This document shows, piece by piece, positions 36,100 through 44,400 of a DNA stretch of 63,830 nt; positions within the stretch are counted from its first letter, which is position 1; every line of letters starts with the position of its first letter. The stretch is from positions 1 to 63,830 of the forward strand of contig CAMDGU010000010.1 of the NCBI GenBank assembly GCA_945897885.1, written 5' to 3'. A program made the position numbers and the translations under genes. This DNA is from Chitinophaga pinensis. Its GTDB lineage: Bacteria; Bacteroidota; Bacteroidia; NS11-12g; UBA9320. The notes below the pieces were generated by a model that ran no database searches, was not told the DNA's origin, and worked only from the letters and a program-made list of their open reading frames with translations.

Positions 36100-36889
36100 C
36101 CATGCCCAAAACCCGGGCGTTTTTAATGAGCCCGACAGTTTATATGCTATCAAACAATATGATGAAGCCCTCTTAGCTTTTGAAAGGATACATTATTTTA
36201 ATGACGAAAACTTTTTAAAAATAGAAGCACTTTCTAAAAAAGCAGAATGCCTAAAACAACTAAAACGCTTTAATGATGCTGAACGCTGTTTAAATCGAAT
36301 TGATTTAACCGAATTGCCGGATAGTGTATCCTTTAAAATAAGATACCAAGCCGCATTGAATGCATATTTAGGCAGTCACTTTCCAGATGCCGAATCGTAT
36401 TTAACCCAATTGTTTTTTTATACCACTGATAGTAATTTAACAAACAAAGCCCTGCCATTATTTGCCTTAGTGCTTAACGAATTACAAAAATGGAATGAGG
36501 CCAAGGAAAAACTAATTCAATACAAATCAAACGATTCATTAACCACTGCCTTAACCGCTCTTTACAACCCTAAAAATATCCCGAAGCTTAAAAATTTAGA
36601 AAAAGCCACACTTTTATCAACGCTTATTCCCGGATCGGGGCAAATGTATGCCGGTTATTTTTGGGAAGGATTGGGCAATGCTACCTTGCAGGTGGTTTGC
36701 CTTGGTTTTACAGGTGTAGCCATTTGGCAAAAGTATTATGTATCATCTCTTTTTGTTGGTTACTCTACCTTTTTCAGGTTTTATCAGGGTGGAGTGGTAA
36801 GAACTGAATATTTGGTAAACAAAAAGAATTATGAACTAACAAGAAAGTATAATGACACCCTCAAAACCGAAATTTTAAAGGTGATGTAA
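36023..36889 (+). CDS. Exported TPR-like protein with PGSG/membrane C-terminal domain (paralogue 2)
   Basis: A 288-residue protein with the same plan as its upstream neighbour: signal peptide (CCLICTFLLGGFSISHAQ), TPR-like repeats (YAIKQYDEALLAFERIHYF, CLKQLKRFNDAERCL), then LLSTLIPGSGQMYAGYFWEG and hydrophobic helices. Sequence identity outside the PGSG block looks low, so the duplication is old. The ATG at 36023 overlaps the previous gene by 77 bases; TTG at 36044 is an alternative but would still overlap. Translation of the pair is likely coupled. Confidence 0.65.
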   Translation: MIHFIKNLSGTCCLICTFLLGGFSISHAQNPGVFNEPDSLYAIKQYDEALLAFERIHYFNDENFLKIEALSKKAECLKQLKRFNDAERCLNRIDLTELPDSVSFKIRYQAALNAYLGSHFPDAESYLTQLFFYTTDSNLTNKALPLFALVLNELQKWNEAKEKLIQYKSNDSLTTALTALYNPKNIPKLKNLEKATLLSTLIPGSGQMYAGYFWEGLGNATLQVVCLGFTGVAIWQKYYVSSLFVGYSTFFRFYQGGVVRTEYLVNKKNYELTRKYNDTLKTEILKVM

Positions 36890-37499
36890 TTTAACATTAA
36901 AGATATTTAATACCTTGAAATGGCTCGGTTTAAGATAAGAAACCGTGTAAATTCTTTTCAAAGATTTTAAAAAAATTATTACAATCTTCACAAATAAATG
37001 TATGTCGTTTTCTCATCGAAAAAGCCTTTCCGTTCATTTTCCTTTAACTTTTTTCTTGAAAAAAAAGTTACAAAAATTCAAGCCAAAAATATGCTTCCTC
37101 CCGCATTTCGGGGTCTCGGCCCGCATTTTTGGCAACCCAACCCGCAACTGCTAGTAACAAATTTTGTTTTTAAATGAAAGTGTCGGGTTAAGGTGCGGAG
37201 GGAAGGTCAAAACGGCGGGGGTTTTGCTGGCATGGAGCCCGGGAGCATCGTTTTGACTAGACTTTTTTAGTTACTTTTTGGGGCAATGCCAAACGAAGTT
37301 CGCGAATGCCTTTAAAAATTTAACATAAGCAGATGAGCAAAAAGTAACTCCAGGTTATAGAGCTGAAAAGTCCTTATCCAAGATTATTTGTTTAACAAAA
37401 TAGATTTTTGAGGTTCAACTTTAAAGGTAAAAAAATAAAGCCCACTGTATTTAAACAATGCACTTTAAACAGATTAGGCTTTGTGCGCATCGGCTAACT
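36890..37499. other. 610-base gap with a GC-richer repeat-like block
   Basis: No gene found. From about 37040 to 37350 the base composition is richer in G and C than the surroundings, with internal palindromes: TAACTTTTTT/AAAAAAGTTA (37046-37070), GTCAAAACG/CGTTTTGAC (37206-37214 and 37249-37257) and flanking AAAAAGTAACT/AGTTACTTTTT motifs (37268-37280, 37339-37349). I recognise the sequence style as an intergenic repeat seen in many Bacteroidota; its function is unknown. Confidence 0.55.
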
Positions 37500-37946
37500 T
37501 TACATATCATCCTTCCACATAATAACATTGCTGTTATCTAGGTAATTGGTTTCATCAAAATTTATAAAAAGAAATATGGTATCCAATATCAAACCAACCC
37601 CACAACCACTTGCAGTGCAGAAATAGGCAAAGAAAATTGTTGCTGAATTTCCACCGGTGCCCAGCACAAATCGGTGTATTGGAACCAAGGCCCCAATACC
37701 TGTAATTACTTGCACCAAAGCCACAACGGCAGCCGTTTGTTGTTTCGAATCAAAAACCGGTTTTTTAGCTGTTCCGCTCAATTCATTATTAATAAAAAGC
37801 TGATCAACCTCAGAAGTTACATCCGTAGCTTGCTCAAATTGAGCATCAATGGCTGTTTCATCTAATTTGAAACGACTTTCATGCGTTGCAAATGCAACAT
37901 GGCCCAAGGCAACGAGTAATGCTAAAAAAATGAATATCTTTTTCAT
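37500..37946 (-). CDS. TM2-like small exported protein
   Basis: A 148-residue protein: signal peptide ending VAFA, then RFKLDETAIDAQFEQA, a linker, and a TM2-like hairpin: VITGIGALVPIHRFVLGTGG, then FCTASGCGVGLILDTIFLFI. The HRFxLGTGG and D in LILDTIF fit the TM2 domain (PF05154). It carries the shared LDExxIxxxF head motif. The -7 box TAATTTTG (37958-37951) is only 4 bases before the ATG. Confidence 0.72.
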   Translation of the reverse strand: MKKIFIFLALLVALGHVAFATHESRFKLDETAIDAQFEQATDVTSEVDQLFINNELSGTAKKPVFDSKQQTAAVVALVQVITGIGALVPIHRFVLGTGGNSATIFFAYFCTASGCGVGLILDTIFLFINFDETNYLDNSNVIMWKDDM

Positions 37947-37950
37947 GCGG

Positions 37951-37958
37951 CAAAATTA
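37951..37958 (-). promoter_or_regulatory. -7 box of the TM2-like gene
   Basis: TAATTTTG on the minus strand, perfect TAnnTTTG, followed by CCGC and the ATG at 37946. Transcripts must be leaderless or nearly so. Confidence 0.6.
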
Positions 37959-37973
37959 AAAAGTTTACTAAAC

Positions 37974-38007
37974 AAAAAACGCCTTAATTTGAATTAAGGC
38001 GTTTTTT
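37974..38007. terminator. Bidirectional-looking terminator
   Basis: AAAAAACGCCTTAATT-TG-AATTAAGGCGTTTTTT: perfect 16-bp arms. It lies 20 bases downstream of the gene 38028-38438, which it probably terminates. Confidence 0.9.
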
Positions 38008-38027
38008 CTGACATATTTAAAAAGGTT

Positions 38028-38438
38028 CTATTGTTTTCCTTTAGCAGTCCAGCAAACAAAGTTTGGATTTCCGGTAAAGTTATCCAATCCTTCTTGTCCT
38101 GTAAAAACAGTGTACCAAAAATCAATGGTTCCTACTATTCCTAAAGTAATGCAATACTTAAAAGCTAATCCTTTGGTTCCGGCATAACTTCTGTGAACAG
38201 CAAAAGTTCCACAAAAGAAATTTCTAACCAAAAAACCACCCAAGGTAACATCATCCGATGGTGAAGCAGTTGTGTTAAGGTTTAAATTTTCTAAAGCCAT
38301 TTCATTGGCAGTAATTTCAGAGGCTGAAGCAAATGTTTTTTCTACAGCAGTTTCATCCAATTTGTAAGGGTTAGCATTAGCAACCTGGGCTGCAAAAAGC
38401 CCCATGATACAGGTAAACGTGATTAATAGTTTTTTCAT
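38028..38438 (-). CDS. TM2-like small exported protein, paralogue
   Basis: A 136-residue protein: signal peptide ending VANA, then PYKLDETAVEKTFASA, a linker, and FLVRNFFCGTFAVHRSYAGTKG, a TM2-like turn, with one or two membrane helices (YCITLGIVGTIDFWYTVF). It is a tandem paralogue of 37500-37946; both end with a polar tail containing W (FVCW, IMW). TATAATTG lies 22 bases upstream. Function unknown. Confidence 0.68.
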   Translation of the reverse strand: MKKLLITFTCIMGLFAAQVANANPYKLDETAVEKTFASASEITANEMALENLNLNTTASPSDDVTLGGFLVRNFFCGTFAVHRSYAGTKGLAFKYCITLGIVGTIDFWYTVFTGQEGLDNFTGNPNFVCWTAKGKQ

Positions 38439-38519
38439 GATTATTTAAAATTTGGTCTGCAATTATAAAGGTTTTATTCCTATATAAAACCATAGTTATC
38501 AACAATAAAATATATTTTT

Positions 38520-39359
38520 TTAATTCAAAAGTCGTATACCGTCGGGCTCAATAATTATAGTTCTATTTTTATACAAGGCACCAACTGCTTTTTTAAAGGT
38601 TTTTTTACTCATCCCCAGCTGATGGTATATGATTTCGGAAGGGCTTTTATCAGTAAACGGCAAAAAACCACCTTTGGCTTCAAGTTTGTTTAAAAGTGAC
38701 TGAGCTACCTCGTCTATTACCTCATATCCCGGCTTTTGCAGTAACAAATCTATTTTACTGTCTTCCTTTATTTGTTTTACATAGCCCACCATTTCGGTGC
38801 CAATATCAATCGGCATAAAAATATCGCTGTTATGCACCACACCAATATGCTTTTGATTAACTATTGCTTTATAGCCGATATCCGTTTTTTGATAGATTAG
38901 CAAGGAAACTGCCTCCCCTGTAATATACTCATGGGGTTCTAAATTTAGATATTTCTCCACCTTTGCTGTGGCAGCTATGCGCTTAGAAAGCTCGTCGTAG
39001 TATATAAAAACTATATACTTTCGGCCTTCGCCCATATCTACTTTTTGCTCACGAAACGGCACCAAAATATCTTTTGGCAATCCCCAATCTAAAAAAGCTC
39101 CGGTTGGATTTACAGACACCACCTTTAAACAAGCAAATTCGTTAACTTGGGCTAATGGCACCAAGGTGGTAGCAATTATGCGGTCTTCCGAATCAAAATA
39201 AATAAAGCAATCAACCATATCCCCGGGTTTTGTGCCTTCGGGTATGTATTGACGGGGCATGAGTATTTCCCCTTCATTAAGTCCGTCAAGGTAAATCCCA
39301 AAATCAAGTTCTTTTATAACTTTAAGGGTATTGGTTTTTCCAATTTGTAATTTTTCCAT
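38520..39359 (-). CDS. CvfB-like S1 RNA-binding protein
   Basis: A 279-residue protein of the CvfB/YitL family: several S1-like beta barrels (residues 1-210; GIYLDGLNEGEILMPRQYIP, GAFLDWGLPKDILVPFREQ, IGVVHNSDIF) and a C-terminal winged helix (SEIIYHQLGMSKKTFKKAVGAL). It binds RNA and influences gene expression in Firmicutes; its role here is unknown. Length is typical. Confidence 0.88.
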   Translation of the reverse strand: MEKLQIGKTNTLKVIKELDFGIYLDGLNEGEILMPRQYIPEGTKPGDMVDCFIYFDSEDRIIATTLVPLAQVNEFACLKVVSVNPTGAFLDWGLPKDILVPFREQKVDMGEGRKYIVFIYYDELSKRIAATAKVEKYLNLEPHEYITGEAVSLLIYQKTDIGYKAIVNQKHIGVVHNSDIFMPIDIGTEMVGYVKQIKEDSKIDLLLQKPGYEVIDEVAQSLLNKLEAKGGFLPFTDKSPSEIIYHQLGMSKKTFKKAVGALYKNRTIIIEPDGIRLLN

Positions 39360-39462
39360 TTACTATAAAAGTAGTGCACTGCAAATCACGGGGAAATTAT
39401 GTAAGAATTTATTTGTTTTATTTTATAGTTATTTTTTAAAAGTGATTGAATACTTGATATTA

Positions 39463-39480
39463 TATCGTAATATTGCAATA
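39463..39480 (+). promoter_or_regulatory. ArsR operator-like palindrome
   Basis: TATCGTAATATTGCAATA: imperfect 18-bp inverted repeat centred on AATATT, 7 bases before the arsR ATG. Position and shape fit an ArsR operator released by arsenite. Confidence 0.6.
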
Positions 39481-39487
39481 TACAAAT

Positions 39488-39817
39488 ATGGGGATTTCAA
39501 AAACAGAACATTTTACTGAGCGGCAAAACGAATTAGCAACGCTGGCAAAGGCTTTAGGCCATCCTGCACGCATTGCCATTATTGATTTTTTATTAAAAAC
39601 GGAGAGCTGTATTTGCGGCGACATTGTAAATGAATTGCCTTTAGCCCAACCTACTGTATCACAACATTTAAAGGAATTGAAAAATGCAGGAATTATTAAA
39701 GGAAGTATTGAAGGAAATGCCATTTGCTACTGTATTAATGAAGTAACCTGGAATAAATTTAAAGCTTTTTTGGAAAGCCTTTTTGAAACTTACAATCTAA
39801 AAAATAACTGTTGTTAA
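39488..39817 (+). CDS. arsR: ArsR-family arsenic-responsive repressor
   Basis: A 109-residue winged-helix repressor. It has the metalloid site in ESCICGDIV (Cys41, Cys43), recognition helix QPTVSQHLKELKNAG, and a C-terminal NNCC that may add thiol ligands. It should bind the palindrome at 39463-39480 and leave DNA when it binds As(III). I chose the ATG at 39488; an upstream in-frame start would lie in the operator. First gene of the ars operon. Confidence 0.92.
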   Translation: MGISKTEHFTERQNELATLAKALGHPARIAIIDFLLKTESCICGDIVNELPLAQPTVSQHLKELKNAGIIKGSIEGNAICYCINEVTWNKFKAFLESLFETYNLKNNCC

Positions 39818-39835
39818 AACCTAATATTAAAAAAA

Positions 39836-40681
39836 ATGGAAACTACAAATCAAGAAATTAAAGAAATGGTAAAACAGAAGTATGCTGAAATTGCTTTACA
39901 AGATAAAGAAACCAATGCAGCTTCATGTTGCGGTGCCGGTGGTTGCTCTAATGAAGTATATAATATTATGACGGATGATTATTCTGCAGTGGAAGGTTAT
40001 AACCCGGATGCAGATTTAAGCTTAGGTTGCGGTTTACCTACACAATTTGCCAAAATACAAAAAGGCAATACCGTGATTGACTTAGGTTCAGGAGCCGGAA
40101 ACGATTGTTTTGTAGCTCGGGCTGAAACTGGTGAAACGGGCCGAGTAATTGGTATTGATTTTACCCCTGAAATGATAAACCGAGCCAGAATAAACGCCGA
40201 AAAACTTGGGTTTAACAATGTAGAATTCCGTCAGGGAGATATTGAAAAAATGCCTGTTACTTCCAATATTGCTGATGTTGTGGTGAGCAATTGTGTTCTA
40301 AACTTGGTGCCGGATAAAGAAGCTGCCATTAAAGAAATTTTCAGGGTATTAAAACCCGGGGGACATTTCAGTATTTCTGATATTGTGCTTAAAGGGGAAT
40401 TGCCCGAAAAAATCATAAATGCTGCTGAAATGTATGCAGGCTGTGTTTCAGGAGCTTTGCAAAAAGATGTATATCTTAACTATATTTATAACGCAGGATT
40501 CACAAAAATCACTATTCAAAAGGAAAAACAAATCATTGTACCTAATGATATTTTGTCAAACTATCTGTCACAATCAGAAATTGATGAATTTAACCAAAGC
40601 GGTTCAGGAATTTATAGTGTTACTGTCTACGCTGAAAAAAAGGATGAAAATGTTTGCACCCCCGGAGGCGGTTGCTGCTAA
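39836..40681 (+). CDS. arsM: Arsenite methyltransferase
   Basis: A 281-residue SAM-dependent enzyme that methylates As(III). SAM loop VIDLGSGAGND (residues 80-90); the three conserved As-binding Cys are likely Cys65 (LGCG), Cys153 (SNCVLNL) and Cys203 (AGCVSGA). Extra Cys pairs lie at the N-terminus (CCGAGGC) and the C-terminus (GGGCC). It follows arsR by 18 bases. Confidence 0.95.
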   Translation: METTNQEIKEMVKQKYAEIALQDKETNAASCCGAGGCSNEVYNIMTDDYSAVEGYNPDADLSLGCGLPTQFAKIQKGNTVIDLGSGAGNDCFVARAETGETGRVIGIDFTPEMINRARINAEKLGFNNVEFRQGDIEKMPVTSNIADVVVSNCVLNLVPDKEAAIKEIFRVLKPGGHFSISDIVLKGELPEKIINAAEMYAGCVSGALQKDVYLNYIYNAGFTKITIQKEKQIIVPNDILSNYLSQSEIDEFNQSGSGIYSVTVYAEKKDENVCTPGGGCC

Positions 40682-40711
40682 AAACTAAAACTTTTTTTAA
40701 ACCTTTGAATA

Positions 40712-41770
40712 ATGACAAGCAACAAAAAAAAATTAAGCTTTTTAGACCAATATCTAACTCTTTGGATTTTTCTGGCTATGGCAACGGGTGTAGCTATTGG
40801 GTATTTCATTCCTGAATCATCGGGTTTTATCAATTCATTTTCCACCGGTACAACCAATATTCCTTTGGCTTTGGGATTAATATTAATGATGTATCCGCCT
40901 TTGGCCAAGGTTCGTTTTGAAAAAATTCCAAAGATTTTAGGAAACGTAAAATTACTATTTGTTTCCTTTTTTATAACCTGGATTGTGGGTCCGTTCTTGA
41001 TGTTCAGTTTGGCCATAATATTTTTAAAAGATTATCCAGATTACATGACAGGGCTTATTATTATTGGCCTTGCCCCATGCATAGCTATGGTAATAGTGTG
41101 GAACGAACTGGCTGAAGGAAACCGAGAATATGTGGCAGGGTTGGTTGGCATTAATAGCCTTTTGCAGGTATTCTTCTTTAGTGTTTACGCATATTTCTAT
41201 CTTGAAATTATGTTGCCGTTATTCGGAATCAATGGTTTGTCTATTGATATCACCATTGCCGAAATAGCCAAAACAGTAGGCATTTATTTAGGGATTCCTT
41301 TTGCGGCAGCAGTTATAAGCCGCATAGTTTTAACGAAACTCAAAGGCAATGATTGGTTTAATACCAAGTTTATTCCATTCATCTCTCCCATTACCTTGAT
41401 AGCTTTACTTTTTACCATTGTGGTTATGTTTAGCCTTAAAGGACAACTCATTGTCCAAATACCGCAAGATGTGATTCGAATTGCCATTCCACTAGTTATA
41501 TTTTTTGCCACCATGTTTACCTTAACCTTTTTGATTGGGAAATTTTCAGGTGCTAAATATGATGAAAATGCAGCTATCTCATTTACAGCTTCTGGCAATA
41601 ATTTTGAATTGGCTATTGCAGTGTCTATTGGTGTTTTTGGTATTAATAGCGGTCAAGCCTTTGCAGGGGTTATTGGTCCATTGGTTGAAGTTCCTGCCTT
41701 AATTTTATTGGTAAAATTTGCCTTTTGGTTAAAGAAAAAGCTTTATAACAACAAACTTCAAACAGCTTAA
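40712..41770 (+). CDS. acr3: ACR3-family arsenite efflux transporter
   Basis: A 352-residue transporter with ten membrane helices. The essential Cys is at GLAPCIAMV (Cys123), and FTASGNNFELAIAV has the conserved Glu in helix 9. It exports As(III) using the proton motive force. Operon position 3 of 5. Confidence 0.95.
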   Translation: MTSNKKKLSFLDQYLTLWIFLAMATGVAIGYFIPESSGFINSFSTGTTNIPLALGLILMMYPPLAKVRFEKIPKILGNVKLLFVSFFITWIVGPFLMFSLAIIFLKDYPDYMTGLIIIGLAPCIAMVIVWNELAEGNREYVAGLVGINSLLQVFFFSVYAYFYLEIMLPLFGINGLSIDITIAEIAKTVGIYLGIPFAAAVISRIVLTKLKGNDWFNTKFIPFISPITLIALLFTIVVMFSLKGQLIVQIPQDVIRIAIPLVIFFATMFTLTFLIGKFSGAKYDENAAISFTASGNNFELAIAVSIGVFGINSGQAFAGVIGPLVEVPALILLVKFAFWLKKKLYNNKLQTA

Positions 41771-41782
41771 TAAATTATAATA

Positions 41783-42196
41783 ATGAAGAAAATACTTGTA
41801 TTATGTACTGGCAATAGTTGCCGCAGTCAAATAGCTGAAGGGTATTTACGTTTTTTCGCAAAAGATAATGCACAAATTTACAGTGCCGGAATTGAAACCC
41901 ACGGGGTAAACCCAAGAGCCATTGCCACCATGAAAGAGGATGGTATTAATATTTCAAATCATACTTCCAACAATGTGGATGAATATGGCAATATTGATTT
42001 TGATTTTGTTATAACCGTTTGCGACAATGCCAATGAGCAGTGTCCTGTTTTTCTAACCAAAGCCAAAAAATTTCATCACAATTTTCCTGATCCGGCCAAA
42101 GCTAAAGGAACTGAGGAAGAAATAGCGGAAGAATTTAGAAAAGCAAGGGAAATGATAAAAGAATATTGTGATAATTTTGTTAAGGAAAATTTATAA
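41783..42196 (+). CDS. arsC: Arsenate reductase, thioredoxin-coupled
   Basis: A 137-residue low-molecular-weight-phosphatase-type ArsC. The P-loop CTGNSCRS gives Cys8 and Arg14; the relay Cys pair is Cys80 and Cys87 (VCDNANEQCP), as in the B. subtilis enzyme. It reduces arsenate to arsenite, which Acr3 exports or ArsM methylates. Follows acr3 by 12 bases. Confidence 0.95.
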   Translation: MKKILVLCTGNSCRSQIAEGYLRFFAKDNAQIYSAGIETHGVNPRAIATMKEDGINISNHTSNNVDEYGNIDFDFVITVCDNANEQCPVFLTKAKKFHHNFPDPAKAKGTEEEIAEEFRKAREMIKEYCDNFVKENL

Positions 42197-42212
42197 TTCA
42201 AACTTAGTTTCG

Positions 42213-42233
42213 TTCGGTGAAGACACCAACCGA
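42213..42233. repeat. Short interrupted palindrome between arsC and the acetyltransferase
   Basis: TTCGGTG-AAGA-CACCAACCGA: an imperfect stem in the 58-base gap. It resembles small dispersed palindromes of the phylum and is weak as a terminator (no T-tract). Confidence 0.4.
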
Positions 42234-42254
42234 TAAAAATAAATCAATAACTAA

Positions 42255-42743
42255 ATGATACGAAATGCCAAACCTGAAGATGCCCAAGCTATTTGTGATA
42301 TCTACAATTACCATGTTCTGAATACGATTGTAACCTTTGAGGAAGAGAGTATATTGGCTGATGACATGGCCGATAGAATAAACAAAGTTTCGGAAAAATA
42401 TGTGTGGCTGGTTTATGAGCTGGAAGGTGAAATTGTAGGATATGCCTATGCCGGCGAATGGAAATCGAGATGCTCCTATCGGTTTTCAGTAGAAAGTTCG
42501 GTGTATTTAAAAAATGGTTTTTCGGGCAAGGGAATGGGTTCAAAATTATATGAAGCCCTATTAAAAAAATTAGAAAAAACAGACATCCATGCTGTCATTG
42601 GAGGTATTTCTTTACCCAATGAAGGCAGTATTGCCTTGCATGAAAAGTTTGGTTTTGAAAAAATAGCCCAATTTAAAGAAGTGGGTTATAAATTTGAGAA
42701 GTGGATAGATGTTGGGTATTGGGAGAAGATAATTTCAAACTAG
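42255..42743 (+). CDS. GNAT acetyltransferase, ArsN1/phosphinothricin acetyltransferase-like
   Basis: A 162-residue GNAT enzyme. It has the family N-terminus IRNAKPEDAQAICDIYN and HVLNTIVTFEEE, GYAYAGEWKSRCSYR, the acetyl-CoA loop GFSGKGMGSKLYEAL, and the tail FEKIAQFKEVGYKFEKW. Pat/Bar enzymes acetylate phosphinothricin and its arsenic analogue arsinothricin. Placed right after arsC on the same strand, an ArsN1 role (resistance to arsinothricin) is the best reading; plain Pat or methionine sulfoximine acetyltransferase remain possible. Confidence 0.75.
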   Translation: MIRNAKPEDAQAICDIYNYHVLNTIVTFEEESILADDMADRINKVSEKYVWLVYELEGEIVGYAYAGEWKSRCSYRFSVESSVYLKNGFSGKGMGSKLYEALLKKLEKTDIHAVIGGISLPNEGSIALHEKFGFEKIAQFKEVGYKFEKWIDVGYWEKIISN

Positions 42744-42760
42744 ATATTAGATGATTCTTT

Positions 42761-42838
42761 TACCACGGAGGCACGAAGGTCGCAGAGATAAATAGAGACT
42801 TCTTAGTGTTTCTTGGTGTTCTCAGTGCCTCCGCGGTA
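42761..42838. repeat. Imperfect palindrome with ACCACGGAGGCAC ends
   Basis: Arms TACCACGGAGGCAC (42761-42774) and GTGCCTCCGCGGTA (42825-42838) differ at one position. This is a familiar intergenic repeat style in Bacteroidota. It lies between the convergent acetyltransferase and esterase genes. Confidence 0.7.
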
Positions 42839-42849
42839 GTTTTTAAAGA

Positions 42850-44286
42850 CTAAAACTCAATTACTAACTTCTTAACAAAATTCCCTTCCTCCGTTTTTAT
42901 TCTAATAAATATTAAGCCCGACTCAATTTGACTCAACTTAATTTGGTTTTTATCCATCCATTCAAAATCCAATTGCCTTCCTAAAAAATCGGTTATTTCT
43001 ATATCTGGTTTATCAATCCCCTCCATTCCGTTTATAAAAATTGTACCCTTTGAAGGATTTGGCAAAATAGTAATTCCACTATTTTTACCAAGGTTTTTAA
43101 TTCCTGCTGTTGCACAGTTTTTGGTAGTAGCTATAGCTATTGATGCTATAAACTTAGCAATAGTATCGCACCTCACAACTGTATTTACCAAATAATGATA
43201 ACTGCCATTATTGGCAAAACGGATGCAATCAGTTAAAGGAAAAACTATTGGGTCACAATTAAAAATTTCAATCTTAAGTTTTTTTATTTTTGGTGTACCT
43301 GTTGTAAAATCAGTTTTCAATGCACAGCTTCCATAACTAATTGGCCATTTGGTATGAAAAGGTGTATTGCCCAAATTGCAATTAATAGACATGGGCGAAA
43401 GACAAACTGCAGCATTGCAAGGAACAATTCCATCACACGTTTGGTGGGTCATATACACCAGCATGGAATCGTTGCCCGATACCCAATTATTACTAATCCC
43501 TTCTGATAAAAATCCGCCAAATAGATTAAGTACCCCTTTCACTTTCGAATTGTAACCATTGATATTTAACGAGCCCTCAATACCTCCCAAATCGGGTCGT
43601 TTTAATTGCGTTGTTGTTACTTTTCCTCCCGGATAATTGTCTAATAAATTACTTTGAGGCATGGGTACATCGGCAATAGCTGAGCATGAAGCAGGTTTTT
43701 CAGAGTTTAAATCCAAGAAAGCTACTCCCATGGAATTGAAACCTCCGGCACTTTCTCCACCTATAAAAACGGCTTCGCTGCAAGTGGAATCCAAAGCATG
43801 TCTGGCTTTCATAAAACGAATAGCTCCTTTTAAATCCTGAATAGCCCTGTACCAAGCCCTAAAAACCTCTGCCGAATCAGAAATATAAACCGCATGAAAA
43901 CCGGCATTTACAGCTTTTTGAAAAGGGGTCATAGCCCAATTGGCTTTGTGAGTACCTAAACGATAATTAACTGAGGCCACAACATACCCGCGTTTGGCAA
44001 ATTCTTGTGCGATTAATACAATATTTGCTTCGCTTTTATCACCTCCAACCCATGCCCCACCATGATTTAATACTAATATGGGCCGTTGGGTATTCGTATT
44101 TCCGGCAGGTTTATATATGTCTAACTTTAGGGTATCAGTAGCTCCTAAATAATTGGTGGCCGTACCATAAACTACATTGGTTTTGGCAATTTGTAAACCA
44201 AATTGCTTGGTAGTGTAATTTTGTGCAAAGGCTAAATTTATTAGCAGAAATAATGAAACAGAAATTACTATTGCTATTTTTTTCAT
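42850..44286 (-). CDS. Secreted alpha/beta-hydrolase (carboxylesterase-like) with T9SS tail
   Basis: A 478-residue protein: signal peptide ending LAFAQ, an esterase domain with oxyanion-hole motif NHGGAWVGG and nucleophile elbow GGESAGG, several Cys that may form disulfides, and a T9SS type A domain (ILPNPSKGTIFI to KKLVIEF). It should hydrolyse esters outside the cell; substrate unknown. The start is 5 bases after TTTCTTTG. Confidence 0.85.
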   Translation of the reverse strand: MKKIAIVISVSLFLLINLAFAQNYTTKQFGLQIAKTNVVYGTATNYLGATDTLKLDIYKPAGNTNTQRPILVLNHGGAWVGGDKSEANIVLIAQEFAKRGYVVASVNYRLGTHKANWAMTPFQKAVNAGFHAVYISDSAEVFRAWYRAIQDLKGAIRFMKARHALDSTCSEAVFIGGESAGGFNSMGVAFLDLNSEKPASCSAIADVPMPQSNLLDNYPGGKVTTTQLKRPDLGGIEGSLNINGYNSKVKGVLNLFGGFLSEGISNNWVSGNDSMLVYMTHQTCDGIVPCNAAVCLSPMSINCNLGNTPFHTKWPISYGSCALKTDFTTGTPKIKKLKIEIFNCDPIVFPLTDCIRFANNGSYHYLVNTVVRCDTIAKFIASIAIATTKNCATAGIKNLGKNSGITILPNPSKGTIFINGMEGIDKPDIEITDFLGRQLDFEWMDKNQIKLSQIESGLIFIRIKTEEGNFVKKLVIEF

Positions 44287-44346
44287 TAGTCCAAAGAAAG
44301 GAATATAAATTGAACAAAAAAAACAGACATAGAGCCAGCAAAATTA

Positions 44347-44381
44347 AAAAAGCTCTTAATTCAGGAATTAAGAGCTTTTTT
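44347..44381. terminator. Terminator between porin and esterase genes
   Basis: AAAAAGCTCTTAATTC-AG-GAATTAAGAGCTTTTT, perfect 16-bp arms, 20 bases after the end of the minus-strand porin gene. Confidence 0.88.
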
Positions 44382-44400
44382 AAAGTGCTTTTTATTTTTA

